From Mauremys mutica (Eukaryota; Chordata; Testudines; Geoemydidae): a stretch of DNA of 64,000 bases. The stretch lies in assembly GCF_020497125.1 (NCBI RefSeq), contig NC_059082.1, positions 28,666,965 to 28,730,964 of the forward strand, read 5' to 3'. The first letter of the stretch is position 1, and each line of letters opens with the position of its first letter. Of the stretch, positions 45,541 through 57,830 are shown piece after piece. The notes under the pieces were generated by a model. That model was not told where the DNA came from. It saw only the letters and a program-made list of their open reading frames with translations, and searched no databases. A program made the position numbers and the translations under genes.

Positions 45541-48500
45541 AATCTTCAGTCCCTTATTCTCAAAAACACAGGATGTGATTAGACAAGCTGCAGCTGAGGA
45601 GACATGAGATTAAGCGTGATCCACAGCAAGAAAGGAGGCACGTAGCTACATATTCCTCTCTATAAGAGCAGGAGTAGCTTGGTAACCTTCAGCAGAGCTC
45701 TTGTAAATGCAAAATTAGGTTACTTAATACTGCCCGTCCTGCTCACTATATTTTTACCTATGTGTGCAACACTCTGAACCCAGGACATGCAGGCTCGAGT
45801 CCCTAAAACTAAACTCATCAGTCAACTTTGAGACAGAAGGTCTCTGCATGTCCAGGGCTGCTTCCAATCTACATGTAAGGGCAGTTAGCAAATAAAGTTC
45901 AGGAGGGAGACTCTCTGGTCTCATGGGTAGACTCGCTGAAACTACAGTCTCAGCCAAAATCATGTTCCTTAGCTAGGAAGAAAAGTTTTAGGATCTGAAA
46001 CTGAAACAGCTGTATTCCTGAGCAACACTCTGGGGAACTACCTAGAGAACAGAACACAGAATTCCAATCTCTGAGCTATGGCTCTGAACAGATACAAGAT
46101 TACAAACCGCTGGCGACGGTATTCCTGCTCATCGTGTGATTTCATGCTGTACGCAGGCAACTCACTGCTAAATATCTTAATGTTTGTACCAGCAATTCAA
46201 TCAGGATATTAATCTGAAGCATAAGAAGCTTGTTTACAAAAATATAAATAAGAAGCTCGTGCCTGATCTAAGTGAAAAAATATGTGCCTGCTTCCCCATG
46301 AGGTGGAGATGCCTACATGTTTTACGCCTGAGTCATGAAAACAGTTGGAGCATAAGCGACCTGCATACCAATCTGCAGGCAAGCCTAATATCAAAACATT
46401 GATCTAGGCCTCAAATATTTTGACTGCACGAGGACTAGCATGAAACAAAACATTTTGGTGCATGTTTCCCCCACAAGCGTGTATTGATAAGCAGATCTGC
46501 ATCATCTTTTACTGTCAATAGTGAGCGTTAGCACTCACGGGTCATCCTTTCTCTCCCACACTGCAGACAATGACGGTGCAATGGAACACTATGTGCCACC
46601 TGTGACAAGATGGCTGATGTTCGTATGATGGGTCCTGCGCTTTTCTTGGGGGGGCTGAGACTCCACCCTTTGCCCCTGCTCTTGGGCACCGAGGGCCCCA
46701 CTAGTGTCCCGGGAAGGTGATAGAGGAGGGAAGTGGGGGAGGGGTCTGGGTTTGCTCCTCACTCTGAGTCCCAGCCCCTCCCAACTCCTGTGTGTTTCTT
46801 ATTCTCTTCCCCCTTAGGTGGGGTTACCCTTGGTCCTTAGAAGTTGTGGGGAGGGAGTCTCCCTGCCCTGCCAGGGCAGGGTCTCCTTTACTTTGGTTCT
46901 CTGGTCTTCCAAATCTCACAACACGCCTCCAAGCTCCAGTCCTCTCTCCTTCCTCCACACTATACACAAGCATTAATGAAAGAAAAGAGAAGTCCCATTT
47001 CTGGCCCAGTCAGGCCCCACACCAACCTGCCACGCAGGGAGCACTTGCAAAGCACAGTATGTTCTCCCATATCCTGCCCTGTGCAGCAGCACAGCATCAC
47101 TTCCATTGCCAACGGGCTTGCCACACCCACAAATAAAGGCATGATTTGGCCCTGAAAGGAAGCTTTTTCTTCTAAAGGGCAGAGTTAAGCCTCTTTAGCC
47201 CCCACAAAGTCTCTTGTATCCCCTGCAGGGAGGGAGAGGCATTTGTTTCACTTGAATAGTCAAGTTCTCTTCCTCCTATTACTAGAACATGTGTTTGTCT
47301 TTGCACAAATATGTAAGTAGATTTCAGTTCCTTTTAATTAGATGTCCAAGATACATTTCATACAGGCATGTGCAAGGTATACTTGGATGAATAAGGTGGT
47401 TAGGGCCTTCAGATCTCCTCAATCTAGCTACATTCTTAAAGCCCTTATTCATTACACACCATGCACTTAACCCAGAGTGCTGGCCTCTTCCAGATCACAC
47501 ACAAAAGTCATTATTGGGATATTCAGTGGGGAAACAAAGCATTCCTCCCAGGCTTAAAGATTTCACCTGTTTGAGAGGGAAAGCAGCAAAGTTTTAAAGC
47601 TGCAGAACTTTCAAACTGGGAGAAATGAAATCTTCTGGGTGTGCCTATAATGTACATACCTGTCTACATTTAAAAAACAGCTACTGATTTTGGGATCCTC
47701 CATTTTTGGGCAGCCAGTTTGCAGTGCCTGAAGGATGCCCATCAGGGAATGGTTGTTCAGAAGACTGAGCACCCTTAAAGTGTCTCAGGTTGGGCAGTGA
47801 AAAGGCGAGGTACCGAAATTCACAAGTCATTTTTTAAAATGTAGGCCCTATTCTTATTGCAGGGATCAGCAGGTGGTGCTCAGTTCTTTTTCCTTATCAA
47901 GCAAGCAAGCCTTGGAAAATATGTTGTATTGTTGGTTTTCTGATGAAGTTTCTCTGGGGGAGCCATGGCTAGCAGCAAGAGACTTTTCTCTCTGCCTTAA
48001 ACTCCCTAAACTATGGTCAATTCCTGAGGTGAGAGTTGTTTCCTGGGGCCTGTGTATTGGTGTTTGGGCTGAGATGCCTGAGAGGTAGGCTGGGGAGTTG
48101 CCTGTGCACTGTTTGTGACCAGCACTTTTCCAGAACGGGGCTATGTATGAAAATAAAGAAGTTACACTAGGAAAATACCCAAACTCTGTGTCCTTGATTT
48201 CTCCTCCACAGGAAGCTGACCTGCAAGGCCCTGACTTCTGTCTGCTTGGCCAAAAGGCAATAATGAATATGTTAGCATATACCTAGAGTCTCACATAGAT
48301 TAGATACTCTCCCACGGTCTCCAGAGGATTAAACTGTACTAATTGCAACAGAGCCCCAGGTAAAATTTGTGAGAAATATTGCTCATCTTCCTGAATGAAA
48401 GCTGTGGAAAACATGTAGATGATGACAATCTATTACTTAAATCAAATTTAATTCCTATACTCTTCATAGAAGTGAAGCTACTTTCTCAAGGACCAGCTCA

Positions 48501-48984
48501 GCCACTAAAAGAAATTGATCAGTAGCATTGATCGGACACATTTGTAAACAAGCCAGAAGAAAAACATAGTTTTTGAGCTACACAGCACTAGCTCAAGCTG
48601 CAGCATTCCTGGAATCCCGGTTTCCAGTTCCTTTAGCTCATAGCACGTCTGTATGGTTAACTATAACCCAGCTACAAAATCAAATAGGCATAAGGGGAGT
48701 AGAGAGATGCCATTTTATGTGAAAAGCATTTACCTCATGTGCAAACCTTGCCAAGGATGCACATACACACCTCTTAGGATAGGTGACGTTTTAGCCAAAG
48801 CAATCACTTATTAAATCCAAGCTATGCTCGTTGGCTCTTTGTGCAGAAAAGGGTTTTTGTATCATTCATATTTATGGCAAATGAGAGAAAAAGCGATGGT
48901 TACTCTGAACCACCATATTTCGTCATTCTCATGTTCAAGAGATCTTCAGTTTCTCCCTCCTGGGCAGATCATTTTTTAATAAAG
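45541..48984. other. Unique DNA with a possible repeat at 46600-47110
   Basis: The stretch from tgtgacaagatggctgatgt at about 46598, through C/T-rich DNA to about 47110, could be a dispersed LTR-type repeat, but only its left end looks like a border. Frames of 114 and 103 codons at 46792-47155 overlap and lie inside it. Elsewhere nothing is recognised. Confidence 0.35.
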
Positions 48985-49742
48985 TGTGAAGGGGGGCGCT
49001 CACCACCAGCACCACCTAGTGGTCCAGCAGGGGTGTAAGGCAGATTGTCTTCACCCCAGGCATCCCCCTTTTTCACTACCACTCACCCTACAGTGGTCTG
49101 TCCCTCCAGCAACTCAAGGACCAGGTGACATATTCAAGACTAGGGTATGCAGAGAGAGTCCAGCAATGGGAGAGCCTTTGGGATTAAGCAAGAGGCCTCA
49201 GGTCTCCCCCCTTAGGTTGCAATCACATAGCCCAGACCCTTTTATCTTCAGGGTCTGTCCCCCACTACTTGGTTCCTCACATCAGGGACAGGCAGTTGTA
49301 GTCATCTCTCATTAAGGGTTGATAGAGAAGCCTAGGCCTACCCTCTCCACCAGGCTCCAGTCCAGGGCCAATTGTAGACAGCTAAACCCTACACCCTGGG
49401 GTGCTATTCAGCTGCTTCCCTAGATCATTTCCTACCAGTCCTCCGTCCTCCCACAGAGTAAAGCATAGAACTATAATCTCTAGCCTCCAGGGAGTCACAG
49501 GTCCCTTCATCATAGGCTTGGCGAAGTCACTGTAGCCAGGCCTCAAGCAACGAGAGCTCCTGGGGTGTCCTCAGGAGCTCAGAGGTAAATCAGCTCACCT
49601 CTACTGAGCTGCTCTGATTCCTTTTTAAAGCTCCTCCTCAATCCAGTGCAGGCTTGCAAGTGCAGTGGGGTGGGACCACCTGGGCCCAGAGCAAATCTTT
49701 AACCCCTTTATTCCCAGTGTGGGGTTTGTACACCCCATCACA
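48985..49742 (-). mobile_element. Solo LTR candidate, 758 bp
   Basis: The plus-strand ends are tgtgaagggg and ccccatcaca, inverted at 9 of 10 positions with TG...CA termini. Flanking taaag (48980-48984) and tacag (49743-49747) agree at 4 of 5 bases, fitting a 5-bp LTR TSD. On the minus strand a gctttaaaaagg TATA-like motif lies about 115 nt in, followed by agcagctcag, hence the preferred orientation. No coding domains; the 109-codon frame at 48986-49315 is incidental. Confidence 0.6.
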
Positions 49743-49852
49743 TACAGGTTTGATTTTTGATGCAGTGCATTTCAGATGTAGCCTTGTCAATTTTGTGAGT
49801 AATTACAGTAAAATAATTTATTCCCTACATTTGTTTAGACCCTTAAACCTAA

Positions 49853-49907
49853 GGCCTGATCCAAAGCCCATTGAAATCAATGGAAAGACTCACAATGGAT
49901 CAGACCC
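49853..49907 (+). mobile_element. Palindromic MITE, gatcc family
   Basis: ggcctgatccaaagccc ... aatggatcagaccc, followed by tta and preceded by taa. Same family as 26213-26284. Confidence 0.6.
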
Positions 49908-50104
49908 TTAGGCTGTGAGCAAAAGTTGCTTACATTTAACTTTCGAATCATCATTTCATTCAGAGGAAAGGGCCCATAATTGACTCTGAACCCTGGTCTC
50001 TGCCCAGGAAGAAGTTCTACCTGTCTTGTATTTCCAGGGTGCCATTCACTCCAGTACTTGAATGCTAGTCCTTCTGTGGGGAAGAGGATATCTTGCATTG
50101 CTCA

Positions 50105-50395
50105 CAGAGGTGGCTCCAGGCACCAGCGCACCTGGGGTGCAAGCCACGGAGGGCAGCCTGCCAGTCACCGTGAGGGCAGCAGTCAGGCTGCCTTCGGCAG
50201 CATTCCTGCAGGAGGTCCGCTGGTCCCGCGGTTTCAGCAGCAATTCGGCGGCAGGTACGCGGAAGGCGCAGGACCGGAGGACCTCCCGCAGGTATGCCGC
50301 CAAATCCGTGTTACCAGTGGACCTCCCGCAGGCGCACCGCTGAAAGCCGCCTGACTGCCATGCTCGGGGCAGCAAAATACATAGAGCCGCCCCTG
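50105..50395 (+). mobile_element. GC-rich non-autonomous hAT-like MITE
   Basis: The termini cagaggtggctcca and the inverse of tagagccgcccctg are related, flanked by attgctca and attggcca (6 of 8 matching). The interior is built of inverted gaggtccgctggtcccgcgg and ggacctcccgcagg blocks, so the whole element can fold on itself. The long minus frame (50046-50798) and the 124- and 93-codon plus frames across it come from its GC-rich palindromic content. Confidence 0.75.
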
Positions 50396-52017
50396 ATTGG
50401 CCAGTAACAATGCTTTGCTGTAGCAGATTATAGACTGCTGCCATTGATAGACTGCAAATGTGGTGCCTCTTCAGCCAGAAGGGAAGTGGCTTTGCCCTGA
50501 GCCTTGGCAAGTGGGGGAAAAATGTGATAAACTGCATTTGAAAGGAACATTTTAGGCTAAATTCACACCAGCGGAGAATTTGCCCCTTAATCTCCAAAAG
50601 GAAAAGAAGGACCGCCCTCCCCTCCTCCCCCCCCCACAAACAAATCTTGATGAAATAACATAGGAGTGAAAAAAGATACAGTTCATACAAACCATTTCTA
50701 TTCAGTTTTGCTCTGTTACACTTGGGTAGCGTCCAGTAGCAAGTTACTATAGCTGCAGTCACTGAGCACTGATGTGTTGTGTGGTAATTGCAGACCATAG
50801 CATTTCCATTGAAAACAATGGCACAAACAGTGCCATCAGGCTAAAAAAGAAGGCACTGCCATGGGACTGAACAATAGAGTTTGATGCCAAAATAGGGGCA
50901 GCCCCTTGTAGCAAAAGTTTTATTAAGTAGATTTAGACACTTTCACCCAATGTCAACACAGACATCTCTTGTTATTTATTTTTAAATTTAAACAAGTTAA
51001 GATTTCTGACATCTTGGAATTGTTCTGCAATAGGATGTTGCAATTCCCACAAGCCATTGGGCCGGGGGTCTAGAAGTTTTTTTTTTTTTAAAGTAGTGGC
51101 ATTCTAACTATATGGTTATACCATAGATCAGTTATTGGTGGATGTTCACGTAGCTCTGTTTTGTTACTAGAGTATGTATTCATAAATATAGTTGCCTGTG
51201 CAGCTGCACCATTTCTTGGTATTTATAAAACTGTTTATGGCTGTGCAGCAAAACAGAAATACCACTTTGGAGTAGTGCTGCTACACAAACAAGTTCCACA
51301 GGTCACTCTCATATTGCTTTGCATGTTATTGTGTATATTTCATCCTCGTTTTCTGTAGCAGATGCATTCACTGTATCATGCACCAGTTCAAAGGTACAAA
51401 GCACAGCTGGAACAAATCCCATACTTGCATGCTGCAACACTGAGATGTGTAGATCCTGCCCTTTTTATGTAACATTTTCCCAAAGCTCGAATGCTCATTT
51501 ATAAAAATCTGCACATTTCCACAGAGGGCAATTGAAGACAAGAACTTAATAAAGAGCCAAAATAGGTGTTTAGAGTTTTCTTTATGAATTATGGATGCAA
51601 TTTCCATTTTGAGAAATCCATGGAGAAAAATACATCTCCATATATAGTCTATATACTGCCTGTGTAACATGCAAGTACAGCTTGTCAGCACAAATACCTA
51701 TTGCCAAACCACAACCTCCACTTTGAGGCATGGAGTGGATGAAAGGAATAGAAAACCCACTAGAATGGCCAAAAATCTGTCAGAGGGAGTGAGTGGTCTT
51801 CAAGCTAAATGGCACCCTTTCCCTCTGTGGCCCCAAAGTCCTAGGCATTTGGGCTTCCATGGTTTCACAAGGAGTGTGATAGAGAGAGATCAATTGCTCT
51901 GCACAGCATGATTCCCTGTCAACCCACAGCAAAATGCCCAGAGGAATTAATGTTGACTCTGAAAGTTACTGACACATGACCAGGATGTGGGTGGTCATGC
52001 CTAATGGTCGGAGAAGC
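50396..52017. other. Unique DNA, nothing recognised
   Basis: A T run lies at 51079-51090 and a C run near 50624-50634. No gene: frames at 51161-51911 are short and overlap on both strands. Confidence 0.45.
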
Positions 52018-52378
52018 TGTCAGGCCTGTTAGTTATAACAGGAGCCAGCAGGCAGGAACCAGATTCCACAGTCAGAGCTGGAATCAGAGGCCCAATACCA
52101 GAGCCAAAGTCAAAGGGCAGGGCTTGGAACAAGAACTGGGTTACTTGGAGGCAAGGTAGGGGCTGGGCTTGGAACAAGGTTAGGAAGAAGCAGGCACTAT
52201 CACAGCCATGGGCAAATGCTTTCAGCAGCCAGTGAACTGCTGCTCCTGCGCTTAAGAGCCAGTCTGCTGACTCTTCCAACTAAATAGGTAGCATAGGCAA
52301 TTAGGCATCCTACTACAGGCCAGCTGTGCTCATTAGGTCACCAAAGACTGGCTGTGCTGCAGGCCCTGATTCCTGACA
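52018..52378 (-). mobile_element. Solo LTR candidate, 361 bp
   Basis: The ends tgtcagg and cctgaca are perfectly inverted over 7 bp with TG...CA borders. On the minus strand, the order gcctgcagcacagccagt, ctcttaagcgcaggagcagc and gcctgttaggttataac-type resembles the promoter layout of the other minus-oriented LTR-like units here. The interior has iterated ggcttggaacaag blocks (52124-52175). The flanks do not match as a TSD. Confidence 0.55.
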
Positions 52379-53487
52379 GTTAATTCCAGTGAGTGTCTGA
52401 TCTGCACAGAGGGAGGCAGGGAGCGGGTGTCGTGTTTGTGCAGGCAGGAATATGGAGCTGTTCACATGGGGCAGGGATCCAGGGAATTTCCTGACTGTCA
52501 GCGTCCCATAACATGTCATGTGCGTAAGGGGTCAAGACCTCTGCCCATTCTGCAAAGATGCAAACCCCACTCCATCTCAATCTCTGACTAGAGGTGGTCT
52601 GAAAACCCAAACATATCTCCCACAGGAAATTTCACAAGAAAAAAAATCCTTTTTTGAAACTTTTCAGCCAAAATATTTGGGGTTTTCCATGAGAATTTTT
52701 ATTTTATTTAGTTTCCAAATAACACTAAGTTTTCACTTATAAAACATTTGGAAATTAAAATTTCAGTTTTCCATTTTTTGGTTTTCAAGATTTCTCTCTC
52801 ATTCTATTCTTTTACTCTCTATTATCTCCTCTGAAAAAAGTAGGGGGAACCCACTTCTCACACTAGGAAAAAATAGGAAAACAGTTGGAAAATGCATAAA
52901 AGTGGGGGAATTTCCCTGTGGACAAAAAAGATATGATTTAGTCAAATCCACATTACAGTGCAATTTTTTCTATTTCAGAGACATTACTCCTGGTTTACAT
53001 TAGAATGCTTATATTCTGAGTACAGAATTTGGCCCATTAGTTTTGTTGAGTATCTTCAATCTATGGAAATTTTTCCAAGGGATGGTGGGACCAGACTCCC
53101 TATCTGTAGTAACGTGCTAGGTCACTGTCTCTTCATAAATTAATTTGTGTTAATTAAAATATATCCAGCTTCCCTTCCTCTAATTCATAAAATATGCCTA
53201 TGGCTAAAGTAACCCAGGAGAGTATCAAGATTCTAAATTTAAAGTATTATCAGTGAAAGTTGTGAAATGCAAATAATTACAGCATTTGGAATTCCAGGAT
53301 TATTGTCAGTACAAGGTAAAGCCAAGCTCCAAAGCACTTATTAAGCAGCAGGAGGGAAAAAGCAATCATAAAACTTTGATAACCTTAAGAGTAATGAGGC
53401 CTTTAAAGACCTGCTGACACTAGATGGAATTTTTTGGAAAAAAGTTGATTTTGAAACAATTTTTCTTATATAATCACAACTAATTGC
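52379..53487. other. Unique AT-rich DNA
   Basis: No gene or repeat recognised. Confidence 0.45.
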
Positions 53488-53502
53488 TGCAGAAATTATA
53501 GT

Positions 53503-53689
53503 ATCAGAGAGGTAGCCGTGTTAGTCTGGTTCTGTAAAAACAGCAAAGAATCCTGTGGCACCTTATAGACTAACAGACGTTTTGCAGCATGGCACTCTTG
53601 CATCCGACGAAGTGGGTATTCACCCACGAAAGCTCATGCTGCAAAACATCTGTTAGTCTATAAGGTGCCACAGGATTCTTTGCTGCTTT
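53503..53689 (+). mobile_element. Snap-back retroposon-like element with 15-bp TSD
   Basis: The 187-bp insert is flanked by identical 15-bp copies of tgcagaaattatagt (53488-53502 and 53690-53704). Its arms 53541-53590 and 53636-53685 are inverted and match at 49 of 50 bases around a 45-nt loop containing cacccacgaaagctcat. It opens gtagccgtgttagtctgg, and the far end stops just before the complementary copy of that segment. It is an abundant sauropsid repeat type known to me by sequence. A long TSD suggests target-primed reverse transcription, and the fold-back form resembles inverted Penelope-like termini, but I cannot prove the class. No coding sequence. Confidence 0.8.
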
Positions 53690-53704
53690 TGCAGAAATTA
53701 TAGT

Positions 53705-56700
53705 GTCACAGAGGATTATGATTTCAAGAAAGGAATATACAGCAAGAGCACATGATTTCTTAGGCTAGAAAATATCCTGCTTTTCATGCTGGTGTCCCAA
53801 ACAATAAAATATGAAGCAGGAAAAAACACCAGATCATGTGACACTGCAGAATTGTTTTCCAGAAGACACCAATTGCTCTTTAACACGCACGTCAAAGAAA
53901 GTAAAACACTATAGTCAGTCTGCCTCATGAGAACCTGAAAAATAACTCCAGCTCAGACCCCAGGCAGGCACAACTGTACACTGCAGAGAGTCAGAAGCTG
54001 AGCAGCTAAGGGAAATCAGATGCAGAGGAATACAGAGGAGATTGCTTTATAGTTCTTTTTATTAAGTAAATTTGGATGAACATATTCTTTTGTGGAGTGG
54101 GAAGTACATAGAACATCACAGTTACTCTATAGGAGCCCAACCCTGAAAGGTGCTAGGCATTGCTGCTAACCCCTCACTTCAGTTTCTGAGGGAGTTCAGC
54201 ACCTCACAGCAAACATCCAGTACCTTGCAGGGTTAGGTAGGAGGTGGGCATATAAGCATTTTCCTGACGTGTTGCGCCCCGCTCATTTTTATCTGGTAGC
54301 AAATAAGGTTTCTTAGGAGAATCATTCTTCCTTACCTTACAAAAGGGGTCAGAAAGCAGAACATTGCTATAATTAGATAGATCATGGCAACAAATGGTGT
54401 CATGTTGCAAGAAGGCTTTTTACATGTACTCCATGAGGCATGCAATGAAAATGTTCTTCTTTAATAAAGCTGGAACCTGTCTGCACAAGCTGCTTTGTTT
54501 CTGAGTAAGTGGAGTCTCATGGTAACAAGGAAATTACTTGTGAGTGTGATTTACATTGTACAAGTAATTATTTCATCTCCCTCTCTCCCTCTTCCTTGTT
54601 TTACCAATGCCTCTCAACTTCCCTACATTTCTAACATTATTTATCCTTTGCATTGTGCAAAATAGGTTCAAGTTAAATCATATCCCCTCTCTTAGCAATG
54701 GTTGTCTTACTAGGAACATCCTGGTCATTTCAAAAGTGTTACAATTATCTTGGGTATAGTGTATATATTCTATGCAGGAGATGAGAGTGCATAAATAATC
54801 ATGTGCCACAAAGGTTTTATCATCACTTGTTGTAGACGACCTGAGTAACTCATTCATGCTTGACCCGGTGTGAGTTATTCACATGAACCCAAATTAATAT
54901 TTTATTTAAGACATAAGCAGGATCTAGGCAAAACAATAAAATACTACCCAGGACAACCATTAAAATACACATTAGACAATTCCATAGCAGGTACTACAGA
55001 ACACACAGCCCTTCCACAAAAAACATAAAAAGAGGCCATCCTTCAGGTCTCCAAAAACCCCATCTCCATCCCACACACTTGAGCTACCGTCAAATGCCTT
55101 TCCAAAAAGATGGGCTTGGGAGCATGCAGGGTTGGGTTATCTCACACCAATGGAAGGGAACTGAAGCTAAAAATGAGGGATCCTACCAGCAGCCCCCTTA
55201 TAAACCAGCTCATTCACATCACTGATTGTTACTGAGGCAGTATCGGATGGGGAGAGAGGTCATTTCTCAGGCAGGCAGATCCAAAGTCATTTACAGTTTC
55301 ATATTTCAAAACTACTAGTTTATATTCCATGTAAAAGGAAGACATCAGCCAAGGCAGATCATAAAGTAGTGGTGTAATGTTCATGACAGGATACTCCACT
55401 TACCAACCCATCCAGTGCATTCCTCAGTAGCTACTGAATAAATGTAAGAGGTAGCCCTCCTTGCAACAGTCCAGCATAGAGTGACATTGGCATGGATTAC
55501 TGTGGCAAAGTGCACATCCAGGAAACAGAGGTGCACCCTTCTGATTAAATGCAGATGGAGAAATGCAGTCTATTGAAACTAGTAGTGGCATAAAGCATCT
55601 GTTTGTAACCTGGGCAGGTTCAAGAGATTTCAGACCCGGAACCTGTCACTGGCCCAGGTCTGTTATTTATCAGTCCTGAGCCTTGGATGTTTTTAATTTG
55701 AGGAGGATACACCTTTAAAATGGAAAGGAGGGAATATTTCTGTGACAGTTTCTTTTTACAGAAATAACGATTCTTGTCTGAAGCTGCTCAGAGACTTGGA
55801 AAGTTAGAAATAATTTTGGAGGTAAAGGATTAGTGAAAAGAGCACTGATGGCAGAATCAAACCTGCAAAGTAAAACGATGTATACATCGAGAATATTGCC
55901 CCGTTCCTTTTCTACACATGGGCATTCACTTGCACTTTTAAGAAGATGTCACACAAAAGCAGAGGATATCTTGTGGCATACATCCGAATTTCTTTATAGC
56001 CAACTTAGTGCTATACCCCTCTCCAGCCCTTCCCATCAACTCTACTTACATCAAGGAACTCTCAGCCATGGCAGAAGAAGTGCCTGTTTTGGGGGACTTA
56101 TCTTACTTTGAACCCAAATCTCACTTAGGCCAACTTCCTGATGATGGCTCTGGGGAACAGGAGAGGCAGACACCACCTCCAGACTTTCATACCGTGCCCT
56201 TCCAAACCTCCTGTCAGACTTCAACTATTTGACCGTCACAGAAAGTCCACAGTGAAGCGAGGCGGGGGGGGGGCGCACCACATATTGACAAAATCTTTTG
56301 ACTGCCCTGTGAGGTCTTCTCATGGCATGATTGCCTCAGGATCCAAAATGTTCTCGAGCCTTCCTTGTATGAATACCTTCCCTAGCTGCCCTTCCTGAGG
56401 AGCAGTCTGCCCAACCAACAAAGTCCTCTCAGGTTGTACCCTTGCCTGAAAGACAGCCAGGAGGTCTGCTGCTACCTCTAAGCAGATTGTTTAGGTGAGA
56501 CATTCTGTTCTCCTAAGCTCTTTGACACGATGATACAGTCAGTAACATCTGTGAGCACAAGCAAGACTTAATGAGTCCTCAGAGTCAGTCAGCAGGGTGT
56601 GCACATCACACTGTCCCAGACAGCCCTCCCACACTTGTGACCCATCTTCACAGTTGAAGTACTGGGACTCTGAATGAAAAGGTGTGGCACGAGGTGTATC

Positions 56701-57379
56701 AGAGTTTGAGGTGAGGAGGGGAAGCCTCCATAGGAAATATCATGGGGGCTGGGGGATTCTTGAACTTCCTTTATAAGCATGCAAGACTGGAAGTGTAGTA
56801 CATCTGCTCCACCACATACACACTCCCCTGTCCAAGCCATGCACCATGGCTCATACCATAAAGCACTAAGCCATGTGAAAGGGGAGCACTATGGTATAAT
56901 ATTATCCAGAAATATCACTGCTTGACAAGAACCTGTCAAACTCCTTTCCTCAGGAGCAGCCAAGACCTTGAAAAATAGACAAGCAGTACTTCAGTCCCTC
57001 AGCTGCTGAAGTATAAATTAAAAACAATGAGTCAAGAAAAACTGTCTGACAGAAGAAACATATGTCAGCCTCCTTCCCCACCACATCTTCCACAAGCTGA
57101 TTGTCATCCAGGGACTGATGATCCTGCTAAGCAACCTCTGCCATCCCATCCTGAGCAACAAGATCCAGTTTGAAATGGAAAAAACAAAAAATAGTTCTTG
57201 TGGGTTGAAGCATTTCCAGAGATAAACTTATATATGCCTAATGCCGCAGCCTTTTGGCTTTGGAAAAAGACTTTCTGAAAATATATCAATTATGTAAAAG
57301 TTGATTAGAGCTGTGAAATGCAATAAATTTCATGTGTTTTGTCACGTACATGATAAATTATTGAAATAGTTTCACCTAT
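53705..57379. other. Mostly unique DNA
   Basis: A decayed MITE of the gcaggatcgggcc type probably occupies 54129-54240 (gcccaaccctgaaaggtgct ... accttgcagggttagg). Adjacent frames at 55833-56398 (92, 74 and 85 codons) overlap in different frames; see findings. No domain was recognised. Confidence 0.35.
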
Positions 57380-57830
57380 TGTGGCAATTTGCCGGCGCTG
57401 GCCCACATAGCAAGGATGAGTGCCAACTCCAGCTCACTCACTCTCTCCCATCACTTGCTCTTATGTTTCTGTAAGGGTCTTTGCAAACCTCATACTGAGC
57501 ATAGACAGAAGGGAGCGGACTGGGCTGACCACACCCCCAGACAGTTGTTAGAACTGCCCATCTGTGGAGAGAGGCACCTGTGATCAATAAACAAGCCCAG
57601 CTATAGAGGAGGGAGAACAACATGGCAAAAAGAGGCAGCAAAGCCTAGGATAGCAGAGCTCTATAAGAAGCTGCCTCTGAGAAACTGGCAGGGAGACAAA
57701 AGGAGACTACAAGCCTTGGAGTTTAAGAGCTAATCGGCTCAATTTAAGTTAAGAGGTTCTAGACGGGTCTAACTGTAGATGAATTGAAGGGGACCAATTA
57801 GGAGAAAGTTGGGACCCCTCGAGAGACGGC
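57380..57830 (+). mobile_element. Possible LTR, plus orientation
   Basis: The unit begins near tgtggcaatttgccggcgct. It has a TATA-like gctctataagaagctgcctc at about 57658 and then gagtttaagagctaatcgg, a layout like an LTR U3-R junction. The right border is not resolved, and no coding content was found. Confidence 0.3.

Noticed and set aside
46792..47155. Two overlapping plus-strand frames of about 114 and 103 codons
   Set aside because: Mutually overlapping in different frames inside C/T-rich, probably repetitive DNA.
50046..50798. Open frame of about 250 codons on the minus strand
   Set aside because: Part of it crosses the palindromic hAT-like MITE and part is unique DNA; there is no domain, and the two parts have different composition.
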